From NCBI GenBank assembly GCA_050184585.1, contig JBFXAF010000016.1:1-61780 (forward strand): a DNA stretch of 61,780 nucleotides, given 5' to 3'. How positions within the stretch are numbered: the stretch's first letter is position 1; every line of letters begins with the position of its first letter. This stretch comes from JBFXAF01 sp050184585 (GTDB lineage Bacteria > Pseudomonadota > Alphaproteobacteria > Rhizobiales > Rhizobiaceae). Shown piece after piece: positions 43,695-52,822 of the stretch. The position numbers were made by a program, and so were the translations under genes. A model generated the notes under the pieces. That model did no database searches, was not told where the DNA came from, and saw only the letters and a list, made by a program, of their open reading frames with translations.

Positions 43695-44738
43695 ATGTTC
43701 TTCCGGAGGCGTCGGCAGGAACCGCCGGCCATGACGCTCGAAGGCATACTGGGGCCGAACGACCGGCTCGACGAGGCCGACGGCGTCGCCGTCGACGCGC
43801 CGGAGGCGGTGTGCGTCGCGCCGGATGGCCGGCTTCTCTTCAGTTCCGGCGACGCCGTCCACGCCCTCGTCCGCTGGGGCGGGAAGCCCGAACCGGTGGC
43901 GAAGCTCGGCCGGACCCTCAGCGCACTGACCGTCAGCGAGGGCGGCATGGTCGCGGCGGGACTGGAAGGCGGCGGGTTCGCCGTGTTCGGCCTGGACGGG
44001 AAGCCGGTCGAAGGCTGGGCGCTTCCGGCTGGCGTCGTCGCCGTCACCGACTGCGCCTTCCTGTCCGAGGACGAGATCGTCGTCGTCGACAACGGATACG
44101 GCGCCGACGAGAGTGTGCTTGCCATCGCCCCGTGGGATGACGTTCCGCGCGGGAAGGCGCTCGCGATCAGCCGGGGCGGCGGGTCGCGCGTGCTCGCCGA
44201 TCGCCTGCACTGTCCGATGGGCGTCGCGCGCGACGCCTCGGGTGGCCTGCTCCTGTCGCAGCTCGAGCGCGCCAACGTCGTCGACGGCGCGGGACAGGTT
44301 CGCCAGTCGGGATACCCTGCCTATCTCGGCCGCATTCGTCGAACCCCCGGCGGCTATCTCGCCGCCTGTCTTTCGCGGCGCGACCCGCTGATCGAGTTCC
44401 TGAAGACGGAGCCGGATTTCATTGCCGAGATGAAGGCGACGATCGAGCCGAGGCACTGGCTCTCGCCGCGCGCCAAGCCCGAATTCACCCACGACTTCCC
44501 GATCGAGCTCGGCGCGGCGCGCCTGTTCGGCGAGATCAAGCCGTGGGCGCCGTCATTCTCCTATGGCCTGGTGATCGAGCTCGACGAGCAGCTCATGCCG
44601 GTCGCATCGGCCCATTCGCGGGCGAACGGCGCAAGGCACGCGATCAGCGACGTCACCGCGTGGAACGGCGACCTCGTCGCGGTGAGCAAGGCGAGCGGCG
44701 AGCTTCTGCGATTTGGGGCGGGAGCGGGTGCGTCATGA
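43695..44738 (+). CDS. Stand-alone beta-propeller related to the fused domain, degenerate site, cassette B
   Basis: This 347-aa protein is homologous to the fused propellers and to the protein at 33367. The expected ligand Asn is Met175 (C-P-M-G-V-A) and the Asp is Ala209 (G-Y-P-A-Y-L), so the metal site appears lost in this copy too. The shared W-A-P-S-F-S-Y-G-L-V-I and S-H-A-I/H-G-V-type ends group it with the cassette A stand-alone propeller. A basic N-terminus (F-F-R-R-R-R-Q) and absence of a signal peptide point to a cytoplasmic protein. It overlaps the ATPase gene by ATGA. Confidence 0.85.
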   Translation: MFFRRRRQEPPAMTLEGILGPNDRLDEADGVAVDAPEAVCVAPDGRLLFSSGDAVHALVRWGGKPEPVAKLGRTLSALTVSEGGMVAAGLEGGGFAVFGLDGKPVEGWALPAGVVAVTDCAFLSEDEIVVVDNGYGADESVLAIAPWDDVPRGKALAISRGGGSRVLADRLHCPMGVARDASGGLLLSQLERANVVDGAGQVRQSGYPAYLGRIRRTPGGYLAACLSRRDPLIEFLKTEPDFIAEMKATIEPRHWLSPRAKPEFTHDFPIELGAARLFGEIKPWAPSFSYGLVIELDEQLMPVASAHSRANGARHAISDVTAWNGDLVAVSKASGELLRFGAGAGAS

Positions 44739-46231
44739 CCGTCCAGCCGATCGTCAGCCTCGAGAACGTCACCAAGACCTATGGCGGCATCGCCGCTCTG
44801 GCGAATGCCGACTTCGACCTGGTTCCGGGCGAGATCCACGCGCTCGTCGGCGAGAACGGCGCCGGCAAGTCGACGCTCTGCAAGCTGATAGCCGGGGTGA
44901 TCGGCCCATCGGACGGCGTGCTCAGGATCGACGGACAGATCGTCACGCTCGCCGCGCCGAAGGATGCGAGCCGGCATGGCATCTCCATGGTCTACCAGGA
45001 GACGAGCCTGGTTCCGCAGCTGACCGTCGCGCAGAACATCGTGCTGGGGCGAGAGCGGGTGTTCAACTCGGTCCGCGGGGTCCGCAGCGCCGCGCGCCAG
45101 GTGCTCCAGCGGCTGAATTTCAAGGTGGATCCCTCGCAGCTGGCAGGGTCGCTCTCGGCGGCGAAGCGGCAGATGGTGGAGATCGCCCGCGCGGTGCTCA
45201 ACCAGGCGCGGGTGATCATCCTCGACGAACCGACCGCGGCGCTGACGCCGGAAGAGACCGACCACCTGTTCGACCTGATGCGCACGCTGCGCGGCAGCGG
45301 CGTCGCGATGATCTTCATCTCGCATGCGCTGGAGGAGGCGCTCCACCACGCGGACCGGATCACCGTGCTGCGCAACGGCCGCATCACCGCGACCGGGCCG
45401 GCGGCCGACTTCGACCGCAACCTCATCATCCGCCACATGATCGGCGACGAGTTGAAGGGCGAGGGCAGGGCGCCGACCGCCAGGCGAACGACGGCTTCCG
45501 CGCTGCCCGTGCTGCGCGTCGACAACGTGCGCATGGGCAGCATGGTCAACAACATGTCCTTCTCCGTGTTTCCGGGCGAGATCACCGGCATCGCCGGCCT
45601 GATCGGATCGGGCAGGAGCGAGATCGCCAAGGTGATCATGGGTCACACCAAGCGCAACTTCGGCGGCGGCCGCATCTGGCTCGACGGACGCGAGGTCCGC
45701 TACAGCCTGCCGGCGCAGGCCGTCGCGGACGGGATCGCCTATGTGAGCGAGGACCGCAAGCTCGACGGCTTCTTCGAAACGCTCAGCGTCGCGGACAATA
45801 TCGGCCTCGGCTGGCTCGCCAAGTTCGGACGCCGGCGCTTGCTGGCCCCGCTCGCGACGATGCGCTCGCTGGCCAAGGCGCTGGAAGACCGGCTGTCGAT
45901 CCGGCGCATCGGCGCCGACCAGCCGGTGCTCCATCTCTCCGGGGGCAACCAGCAGAAGGTCGTCATCGCCAAGTCGCTGGTCCAGCAGCCCCGACTGATC
46001 ATCTTCGACGAACCGACGCGCGGCGTCGACGTCGGGGCGATCGCCGAAATCCGCCAGATCATCCGGGACTTCGCGGCCAGCGGCGCGGGCGTGATCGTCA
46101 TCTCGTCGTACCTACCCGAGATCCTGGAACTCTCGGACCGCATACTCGTCGCCAAGAGCGGCACCATCGCCGCCGAATTCTCGCGCGCGGAAGCGAGCGC
46201 CGAGCGTATCCTGCATGCGGCGATCCACTGA
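44735..46231 (+). CDS. Ribose-type ABC transporter double ATPase, cassette B
   Basis: This 498-aa RbsA-type protein is the same length as its cassette A counterpart. The first half has Walker A at 39-47 (G-E-N-G-A-G-K-S-T), L-S-A-A-K-R-Q-M-V in the signature position and L-D-E-P-T-A-A-L-T. The second half has G-L-I-G-S-G-R-S-E-I and L-S-G-G-N-Q-Q-K-V. It is coupled to the propeller gene by ATGA. About 100 bp separate it from the regulator gene that follows. Confidence 0.94.
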   Translation: MTVQPIVSLENVTKTYGGIAALANADFDLVPGEIHALVGENGAGKSTLCKLIAGVIGPSDGVLRIDGQIVTLAAPKDASRHGISMVYQETSLVPQLTVAQNIVLGRERVFNSVRGVRSAARQVLQRLNFKVDPSQLAGSLSAAKRQMVEIARAVLNQARVIILDEPTAALTPEETDHLFDLMRTLRGSGVAMIFISHALEEALHHADRITVLRNGRITATGPAADFDRNLIIRHMIGDELKGEGRAPTARRTTASALPVLRVDNVRMGSMVNNMSFSVFPGEITGIAGLIGSGRSEIAKVIMGHTKRNFGGGRIWLDGREVRYSLPAQAVADGIAYVSEDRKLDGFFETLSVADNIGLGWLAKFGRRRLLAPLATMRSLAKALEDRLSIRRIGADQPVLHLSGGNQQKVVIAKSLVQQPRLIIFDEPTRGVDVGAIAEIRQIIRDFAASGAGVIVISSYLPEILELSDRILVAKSGTIAAEFSRAEASAERILHAAIH

Positions 46232-46330
46232 GCCTTCGATGGCCGACGCCGTCGACGGACGCTGGAACCCGACCGGTTGACAGCCAGGCCGTTTATGGAG
46301 GGGATTGCGGCCCCAGGTGGAAACAGGTCA

Positions 46331-48310
46331 ATGCAGCAGGCTTCCTTCTCCGCGCTCGTCGATCTCCTCGGCAGGATCGTCGCCGGCGCCGACGATCAGA
46401 GCCTGCAGGCCGGCGTCGATGCGGTCGGCGCGGGATCGGTGGATGAACCGGACCCCGCCGCCATGCGGCAGTTCCGCGAATACATCGAGCGGATACAGCG
46501 GCTGGTCGAAGGCAGCGTCGGCGCGGAAAAGGCGCTCAACCTCCTGATCGACACCACCCACGACCTTTCCAGCACGCTGAAGATCGAGGACCTGCTGCAC
46601 ACCATCGTCACACGGGCGCGTAGCCTCGTCGGCGCGAACGTCGCCTGGGTGACGATCCTCGACGAGAACAGCGGGCTCTTCCGCACCGTCACGGCCGAGG
46701 GATATCTGTCGCCCGCCACGGCCGAGATGAAGAGCCACATCGACTACGGCGCGGTCAGCCTGATCATGAAGTCGAAGAGCTTCTTCGCCACGCAGGACTA
46801 TCTCAACGACACGCGCTTCAGGCACCTGCCTGAACTCGACCGCGTGTTCCGAACCGAGAGCATCGCGTCGCTCGCCGGCTTCCCCATGCTGGCGGATGGC
46901 GACGTGCACGGCTTCCTGTTCGTCGCCGACCGGTACAGCCGCAAGCTCACCGGACGCGAGATATCGGTGCTCGGCTCCTTCGCGCTGCATGCCGGCGTCG
47001 CCATGCGCAACGCGAATGCGTTCAGGCAGCTGTCGGAGGCGCTGGACGAGGCGGAACGCAACCGCAGGGCGCTGATCGATCACATCCAGCGCGTCGAGGC
47101 GTCCGCCGCCGCCCATGACGAGATGACGTCGCTGCTCGCTTCCGGCGCGGAGCTCCAGCATTTTCTCCAGCAGATGGCCAACCAGATCGGCGGGGCGATC
47201 TTCCTCTTCGACGACGCGCTCAAGATCGGCGAGGAGTTCATCTCCGGCGCCTATCGCGGCCGGCTGGCGCACGAACTCAAGTCCGGCGCCGTCGATCCCG
47301 CGCTGCTGATCACCGCCAATTCGCAGTCGAAGCACACCGGACGGTCGGTGATCATGATGAACACCGGCGAGGAACTGTGCCGCGCCATCGCGCTGCATGG
47401 CGGAACCGGTCCGGCCGGCAGCCTCGTCATCTGCCATCAGGGCGAACTCGACGCGATCGAGATCCGCAACCTCGAGCGAAACGCGGTCGCCCTGTCGATC
47501 GCCAAGCTGTGGAACGAGAAGCGCGAGACGGAGAAGCTGATCGCCTCGTCGACGCTGCTGCGCCACCTGGTGCTCGTCACCCCGCCCGATCCGTCGACGA
47601 TATCGGCGGTCCGGGACCGCCTCGGCCTCGGCGCGGACGAACCGGTGATGCTCTGCCTCGTGGCGCTCTCCGGCCTCGACCGCAACGCGCAGACGGCCGT
47701 GATCCGCAAATGCGCGTCCAGCGTCGATCTGCTCGTCGACCTGCTCGACGACACCTACCTGGCGGTCGGTCCGCAGGGCTCGGTCCGCAGCTTCCTCCAG
47801 AAGCTGACCGCAAGCCGCAACGGCTGGGAGGCGGGCGGCATCCTTTCCGAGCCGTTTGCCGACATCGCTGCCGCGCCCGGACAGTTCTCGCGCATCAACC
47901 AGGCGCTTCAGGTCATCCGCCGCATGACGCGTCTCGACCGCTTCGTGGAGCAGTCCGAGGTGAACCTCTTCGCCAAGATATTCGAGGCGGGCGACGCCTC
48001 GCGCATCGCCCGATACATCGAAGAGACGCTGGCGCCGATCCATGCCACCGCGCCGCGGCAGAAGGCGCAGCTGAAGCAGACGCTGCTCAGCTTCTTCGAC
48101 AACCAGTACAACATCAAGCGTGTGGCCGAGGCGCTCGGACTGCACATCAACACCGTCCGCCAGCGCCTGGACACACTGCGCGAGACGACGGGCGGGTGGG
48201 ACGATCCGGTGCGGGCGCTCGAACTGCACGTCGCCCTTCGCCTGGATGCGATCACCTCGGGTCCGAACCGGAGCGATCCGCGGCGGCCCGACCAAGCGGA
48301 TCGTGGGTGA
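46331..48310 (+). CDS. GAF-domain transcriptional regulator with PucR/CdaR-type HTH
   Basis: This 659-aa protein has a GAF sensor at about residues 75-235 (V-A-W-V-T-I-L-D through S-F-A-L-H-A-G-V-A-M-R-N), a middle region, and a C-terminal helix-turn-helix of the PucR/CdaR type at about 586-625 (L-L-S-F-F-D-N-Q-Y-N-I-K-R-V-A-E-A-L-G-L-H-I-N-T-V). Related proteins activate genes for catabolism of purines, glycolate or aromatic compounds. The ATG at 46331 has AGGTGGAAACAGG upstream; TTG 46277 and ATG 46295 are longer options with poor ribosome sites. As the only regulator in the cassette region, it is the best candidate to control it. Its 3' end overlaps the convergent gene by 59 bp. Confidence 0.88.
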   Translation: MQQASFSALVDLLGRIVAGADDQSLQAGVDAVGAGSVDEPDPAAMRQFREYIERIQRLVEGSVGAEKALNLLIDTTHDLSSTLKIEDLLHTIVTRARSLVGANVAWVTILDENSGLFRTVTAEGYLSPATAEMKSHIDYGAVSLIMKSKSFFATQDYLNDTRFRHLPELDRVFRTESIASLAGFPMLADGDVHGFLFVADRYSRKLTGREISVLGSFALHAGVAMRNANAFRQLSEALDEAERNRRALIDHIQRVEASAAAHDEMTSLLASGAELQHFLQQMANQIGGAIFLFDDALKIGEEFISGAYRGRLAHELKSGAVDPALLITANSQSKHTGRSVIMMNTGEELCRAIALHGGTGPAGSLVICHQGELDAIEIRNLERNAVALSIAKLWNEKRETEKLIASSTLLRHLVLVTPPDPSTISAVRDRLGLGADEPVMLCLVALSGLDRNAQTAVIRKCASSVDLLVDLLDDTYLAVGPQGSVRSFLQKLTASRNGWEAGGILSEPFADIAAAPGQFSRINQALQVIRRMTRLDRFVEQSEVNLFAKIFEAGDASRIARYIEETLAPIHATAPRQKAQLKQTLLSFFDNQYNIKRVAEALGLHINTVRQRLDTLRETTGGWDDPVRALELHVALRLDAITSGPNRSDPRRPDQADRG

Positions 48311-49418
48311 CGAATCCCATGATCTCGCCCGACGCGAAGCCGAGCGCCATCGGCCTGACCGCGCCGGGCACCACCGCGACGTCGTAGAGTTCCGTCACGA
48401 CCCCGTCGATGCGGAACCACTGGACGCAGGCGCCCGTGTCGAGGTCGATCACCTGCACGCCGCACCAGGGCTCCGAATCCGAATCGGCAAGGCGTTGGTC
48501 CAGAGCCAGCCCCTCGAAGCGCTGGTGGCGCGGCTTGGACAGGCCGACGAAGGCGTACCGGCCGCAAAAGCCCAGTCCGCGCAGGAAGCCGGGGCAGAAG
48601 GCGATCGCGTGGAACCGCCCTTGTGCCTGCGTCGCGCCGGGCTCCACCCAGCCGAGTTCGCCCGTGCCCGAGTTCAGCAGCCACAGCCTTCCGCGATGGA
48701 GCCGCGGCGAATGCGGCATCGACAGGCCGCCGGCCACGATTGCGTCGCTCGCCACGTCGATCACCACCCCACCGTCGGCGCGCCGATCGCGCCACCCGTC
48801 GATCGTGTCGGAGCGGCTGACCGCCGTGACGTATCGCGGCGCGCCCTCCTCCATAGCGAGGCCGTTGAGGTGGCAGCGGTCTTCCTTGACGATCGCGGAG
48901 ATGAAGGGCGGCTTCCAGACCGGGGTGAAGCTGTGGCGCGGCGACGGCGTCGCGAGGCAGTTGTAGCCGGTATTGACGAACAGCGTGCGCCCGTCGGCCA
49001 GCCGACCAACATCATGGGTATCGAGTTCGCCGGTGACGTGCATCTCGCGTGGCACGTAGCAGGCGTCGTGCAAGCCGTTGATCCGCTGCCCCGGCTCGAG
49101 CACGTCGCGGAAGGTGATCAGCTGGAACAGCGTCGCGAGGATGATCGTGCCGGGTTCGGGGACCGCGATTCCCATCGCCTTTCTGAAGAATCGCTCGTGG
49201 ACCAGCAGGCCGCCGTCGGCGTTCTGGCCGAGCAGGTAGAACTTGCCGGACTGGTAGGACGAGACCGCGAGCGCGATCCCGTTGGCGCCGAGGAAGCCCG
49301 GCAGCCCTGCCGACATCGAATAGGTGGCGGCCGGCGGTTGTTGGGCCGCGCCCCCCGCCGCCGGAAATGGATCGCCGTCCGGGGGTATGGCCGTCGGGTT
49401 GTCGGGAGACGTCGGCAT
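48252..49418 (-). CDS. TIGR03032-like (DUF4915) protein
   Basis: This 388-aa protein has no signal peptide. The segment G-L-H-D-A-C-Y-V-P-R-E-M-H-V-T-G-E-L-D-T and the following H-D-V-G-R are typical of the TIGR03032/DUF4915 family of unknown function. The sequence is rich in short strand-like blades (S-S-Y-Q-S-G-K-F-Y-L-L-G, L-F-V-N-T-G-Y-N-C-L-A), compatible with a propeller. The ATG at 49418 follows AGAGGGAAG; in-frame codons further upstream are Arg-rich and unlikely to be translated. It is divergent from the autotransporter across 264 bp and convergent with the GAF regulator. Function unknown. Confidence 0.8.
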   Translation of the reverse strand: MPTSPDNPTAIPPDGDPFPAAGGAAQQPPAATYSMSAGLPGFLGANGIALAVSSYQSGKFYLLGQNADGGLLVHERFFRKAMGIAVPEPGTIILATLFQLITFRDVLEPGQRINGLHDACYVPREMHVTGELDTHDVGRLADGRTLFVNTGYNCLATPSPRHSFTPVWKPPFISAIVKEDRCHLNGLAMEEGAPRYVTAVSRSDTIDGWRDRRADGGVVIDVASDAIVAGGLSMPHSPRLHRGRLWLLNSGTGELGWVEPGATQAQGRFHAIAFCPGFLRGLGFCGRYAFVGLSKPRHQRFEGLALDQRLADSDSEPWCGVQVIDLDTGACVQWFRIDGVVTELYDVAVVPGAVRPMALGFASGEIMGFVTHDPLGRAAADRSGSDPR

Positions 49419-49682
49419 GGCTTCCCTCTTGCCTGATTCGCATACGCCCGGCGTCGGCCCAGCACAATTGGCGGACACGGACCCCGCGCCTGGGACATGG
49501 GCCTGGCGGTGGTCGGCTGGTCGAGAAAGTGGCCTCGGACGACACAATTCAAGGGCTTCTGCCATGTCCCGTCGTCGCCGCCTTCGCCGAAAGGATTGTC
49601 GCCAGCATATGGAGAAGATGGGGCTTGCGGCGGCGTTCCCAAGCGCTAGAAGTTGGAGGTTCAGCAACTGGGGGAGTTGCAG

Positions 49683-52600
49683 ATGACGGATCGGGTGGAT
49701 ACCCCGGGCGGGAGGCGACGCCAGCTGGCGGGACGCCGGCTGCTCATGTCCGGCACCGTGCTGGTGAGCGCGTTCGCGCTCTATGGCCGCCGCGCCTATG
49801 CGGCCTGCGTCGTGACGACGCCACCCAACGTCTTCGAATGCTCGAACGCTGAAACCGCCCAGCAGACCATCGCGATCGACGACGCCACGGTCACCACCAA
49901 TCCCGGCTTCAGCGTCAACACGGCGGATCCCTTCGCCGTCACCATCACCGGCAACGGCACGATCTCCTACATCGACCAGAACGGGTCTTCGCTCGAGGCG
50001 GCCGACACGGCGCTGGTGCTCGAAGCGCCGACTCCCGCCGGTGGCAGCATCGTCGTCGACACCAATGGAGATCTGACCGGCGGCAATGTCGGCCTCTCGG
50101 TCGTGAATGCGGCCTACCTCGGCGCCGGAACGGTGACGATCACGACCCGAGGCGACGTCACCGGCACCGCCGATGCCGGTATATATGCCTTCAACTCCGC
50201 CTTGGGCGGCATGGAGATCACCACCGCCGCGGGCACCACCGTCACGGGCGGCAGTCGTGGCATTTACGCCGACAATTCAGGCTCCGGTTCGCTGACGATC
50301 ACCACCAATGGCGACGTCGAGGGCATCGCGCGGGCCGGCATCTATGCGCTCAACGGGAATTCCGCAACCGACCTCACGGTAGCGACAGGCCCTGGCAGCG
50401 CCGTCAGCGGCGACTATTTTGGCGCCCTCGCCATCAATGGCGGTACGGGTATGTTGACCCTGACAGCCAACGGCGACGTCGAGGGCACCCAATTCAATGG
50501 CATCGCCGCCCGGAACTATGGCACCAACCTGACCTTGACCACCGGTGCGGGCACGAGCGTCACCGGCGGCTACACGGCGATCGCCGCGTACAACCTGGGC
50601 AGCGGCGCGTTGACAATGACCGTCAACGGCGATGTCGACGGCGACCAAGATTTCGGCATCGTCGCGATGAACTACGGCACCGATCTCACGCTGACGACCG
50701 GGGTGGGCAGCACGGTGACCGGCGGGCGAACCGGCATCTATGCCATCAACCTCGGCACCGGGCCCCTGGCGATCACCGTCAATGGCGACGTGACCGGCGA
50801 GTCCAGCGATGGCATCTACGCTTCCCAGTGCTCCTGTCAGCCGATCGTGATCACCGTCGGCCCGCAGGGCTCGGTGACGAGCAACGGCAGCACGCTCGAC
50901 CATGTCGGCATCGAGATCGCCGGCGGTCCCGCCAGCGTCATCGTCGCCGGAACCGTGAATGGCAATGCGGGCGGCGCGATCCGCTTCGACCCGTTCGACC
51001 CGACGCTCGCCAACCGGCTGGAACTCCGGCCCGGCTTCACGATCAACGGCACCGTCTTCGCCGGCACCGGCGCCGACGACACGCTCGCCTTCGGCGGCAC
51101 TGGAGCGGGCGTCTTCGACCTCGGCGATATCGATACCGGCGCCGACACGGAACAATACCGCGGTTTCGAGATGTTCGCGGTCGAGGGTGGGGCGTGGAGT
51201 TTCACTGGCGCGACTGGCGCTACCTTCGATGTGAACACCGGCGGCGTGCTCGGCGGCAATGGCGCCTTCGGCGGCCTCAACATCAACGCTGGCGGCACGA
51301 TCGCCCCAGGCAACTCGATCGGCACGATCACCGTGGCGGGCAACGTCGTCTTCAACCCGGGCTCGACCTACGAGGTCGAGGTCGACGCGGCCGGCGCCAG
51401 CGACCGGATCGATGCATCCGGCGCGGTGACGATCAACGGCGGCACCCTCGCGGTGCTGCTGCTCGATCCGGCGGCGAGCTACCAGACCGCGCGAACCTAC
51501 CGCATCATCGACGCGGCCGGCGGCGTCCAGCGCAATGCCGATTTCGACCTGCCGCAACCCTACCTGTTCCTCGACCTCGGCCTGGACTACGGGGCCGGCT
51601 ATGTCGACCTGACGCTGGCGCGACGCGCCGGTGGGTTCACGAGCGTGGCGCGGACCTACAACCAGTTCCAGGCGGCGACCGGCCTCGGCGGTCTCGCGCA
51701 GACGGGCGACGCGCTCGCCGTCTTCAACCAACTGCTTTCTATGACCGACGCCGACGCCGCCCGCCGTGCCCTGGACCTCGCCTCGGGCGAGATCCACGCA
51801 TCGGGCCAGCACGTCGTCGACCATACCCTTGGAGGGTTCCTGAACGCGCTCGGCGGCCAGGCAAGCGCCGGGATCGGCGCTGGCGGGACCGGCTCGGCCG
51901 GCGTCGCGGCCTATGCTCTCTCTCCGCGTTCCGTCGGGTCGGCCGCGATCGACGAACTCACGACCTCCGCCAACGCCGACCGGCGTGTGCGGCAGGCGTG
52001 GCTCGCGCCCCTCGGCGGCGGCGGCAGCATCGCGGGCGACGGCAATGCGGCGAGGCTCGACTGGTGGTCGGCCGGCGTCGCCGGCGGCTACAGTCACGCC
52101 TTCGACGGCGAGCGCGGGATCGCCGGCTTCGGCATGGGCTATGTCAGGAGCCACGGTGAAATCGACGCGCGCCTCTCCAGCATGGACGTCGACGGTTTCT
52201 TCGCCGGCCTCCATGCCGGCTGGGCGCAGGGCTCGTGGGCGTTCTCCGGGTCGCTCGCCTACGGTGCGAGCCGCATCGCAACGGAGCGGCGCATCATCAT
52301 TGGCGGCATCGACCGCACGGCGGAGGCGACCTACTGGAGCCATGGCGTAGGGGCTTCGGGCGAGGTGGCCTATGGCTTCGACCTCGGCGCCGGCGCGACG
52401 CTGTCGCCTTTGGCGACGCTGGACGCGGGCTGGTCGAGCCACGGCGGCTTCGCCGAGACCGGCGCGGGGGCACTTGATCTCGCCGGCGCGACACGCAACC
52501 GCGTGCGTCTGGACACGGGGCTGGGCGTCGCGCTCAGGAAGGACTTCGTGACAGAGAGCGGCAAGGTCACCCTCGAAGGCAGGGCGGTCTGGGAGCACGC

Positions 52601-52820
52601 CTTCGCCAACGTGACGCCAAGCCGCAGCCTCGCCTTCGCCGGCAGTCCCGTAGGCTTCGAGGTGCGCGGTCCGCGTGCGGGACGCGATCGGCTGCGCCTC
52701 GGTGCGGGCCTGGCGTTCGAGGTGGACGACGGCTTGACGCTGCGCGCCCGCTATGACGGAGTGTTCTCCGGCAGCCAGCAGAGCCACGACGCGAGCGGCG
52801 GCATCAGCGTCAAGTTCTGA
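49683..52820 (+). CDS. Autotransporter with repeat-rich passenger
   Basis: This 1045-aa type Va secretion protein has a signal region with an R-R-R and a hydrophobic core (M-S-G-T-V-L-V-S-A-F-A-L-Y) ending near A-Y-A. The Gly/Thr-rich beta-helix passenger includes at least five repeats of about 52 residues carrying N-G-D-V-x-G, G-I-Y-A and V-T-G-G (DNA about 50130-50820). A linker and a C-terminal beta-barrel (about residues 770-1045) end in S-V-K-F with terminal Phe. G-G-L-N-I-N-A-G-G-T-I-A-P-G-N-S-I-G-T-I is the conserved passenger C-cap. The ATG at 49683 follows GGGGGAG. No protease motif is evident, so it is perhaps an adhesin. Confidence 0.92.
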   Translation: MTDRVDTPGGRRRQLAGRRLLMSGTVLVSAFALYGRRAYAACVVTTPPNVFECSNAETAQQTIAIDDATVTTNPGFSVNTADPFAVTITGNGTISYIDQNGSSLEAADTALVLEAPTPAGGSIVVDTNGDLTGGNVGLSVVNAAYLGAGTVTITTRGDVTGTADAGIYAFNSALGGMEITTAAGTTVTGGSRGIYADNSGSGSLTITTNGDVEGIARAGIYALNGNSATDLTVATGPGSAVSGDYFGALAINGGTGMLTLTANGDVEGTQFNGIAARNYGTNLTLTTGAGTSVTGGYTAIAAYNLGSGALTMTVNGDVDGDQDFGIVAMNYGTDLTLTTGVGSTVTGGRTGIYAINLGTGPLAITVNGDVTGESSDGIYASQCSCQPIVITVGPQGSVTSNGSTLDHVGIEIAGGPASVIVAGTVNGNAGGAIRFDPFDPTLANRLELRPGFTINGTVFAGTGADDTLAFGGTGAGVFDLGDIDTGADTEQYRGFEMFAVEGGAWSFTGATGATFDVNTGGVLGGNGAFGGLNINAGGTIAPGNSIGTITVAGNVVFNPGSTYEVEVDAAGASDRIDASGAVTINGGTLAVLLLDPAASYQTARTYRIIDAAGGVQRNADFDLPQPYLFLDLGLDYGAGYVDLTLARRAGGFTSVARTYNQFQAATGLGGLAQTGDALAVFNQLLSMTDADAARRALDLASGEIHASGQHVVDHTLGGFLNALGGQASAGIGAGGTGSAGVAAYALSPRSVGSAAIDELTTSANADRRVRQAWLAPLGGGGSIAGDGNAARLDWWSAGVAGGYSHAFDGERGIAGFGMGYVRSHGEIDARLSSMDVDGFFAGLHAGWAQGSWAFSGSLAYGASRIATERRIIIGGIDRTAEATYWSHGVGASGEVAYGFDLGAGATLSPLATLDAGWSSHGGFAETGAGALDLAGATRNRVRLDTGLGVALRKDFVTESGKVTLEGRAVWEHAFANVTPSRSLAFAGSPVGFEVRGPRAGRDRLRLGAGLAFEVDDGLTLRARYDGVFSGSQQSHDASGGISVKF

Positions 52821-52822
52821 AG

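Noticed and set aside
50130..50820. Regular direct repeats as a possible CRISPR array
   Set aside because: The repeats are about 156 bp apart, in frame and encode the autotransporter passenger; there are no short identical repeats with unique spacers and no cas genes.
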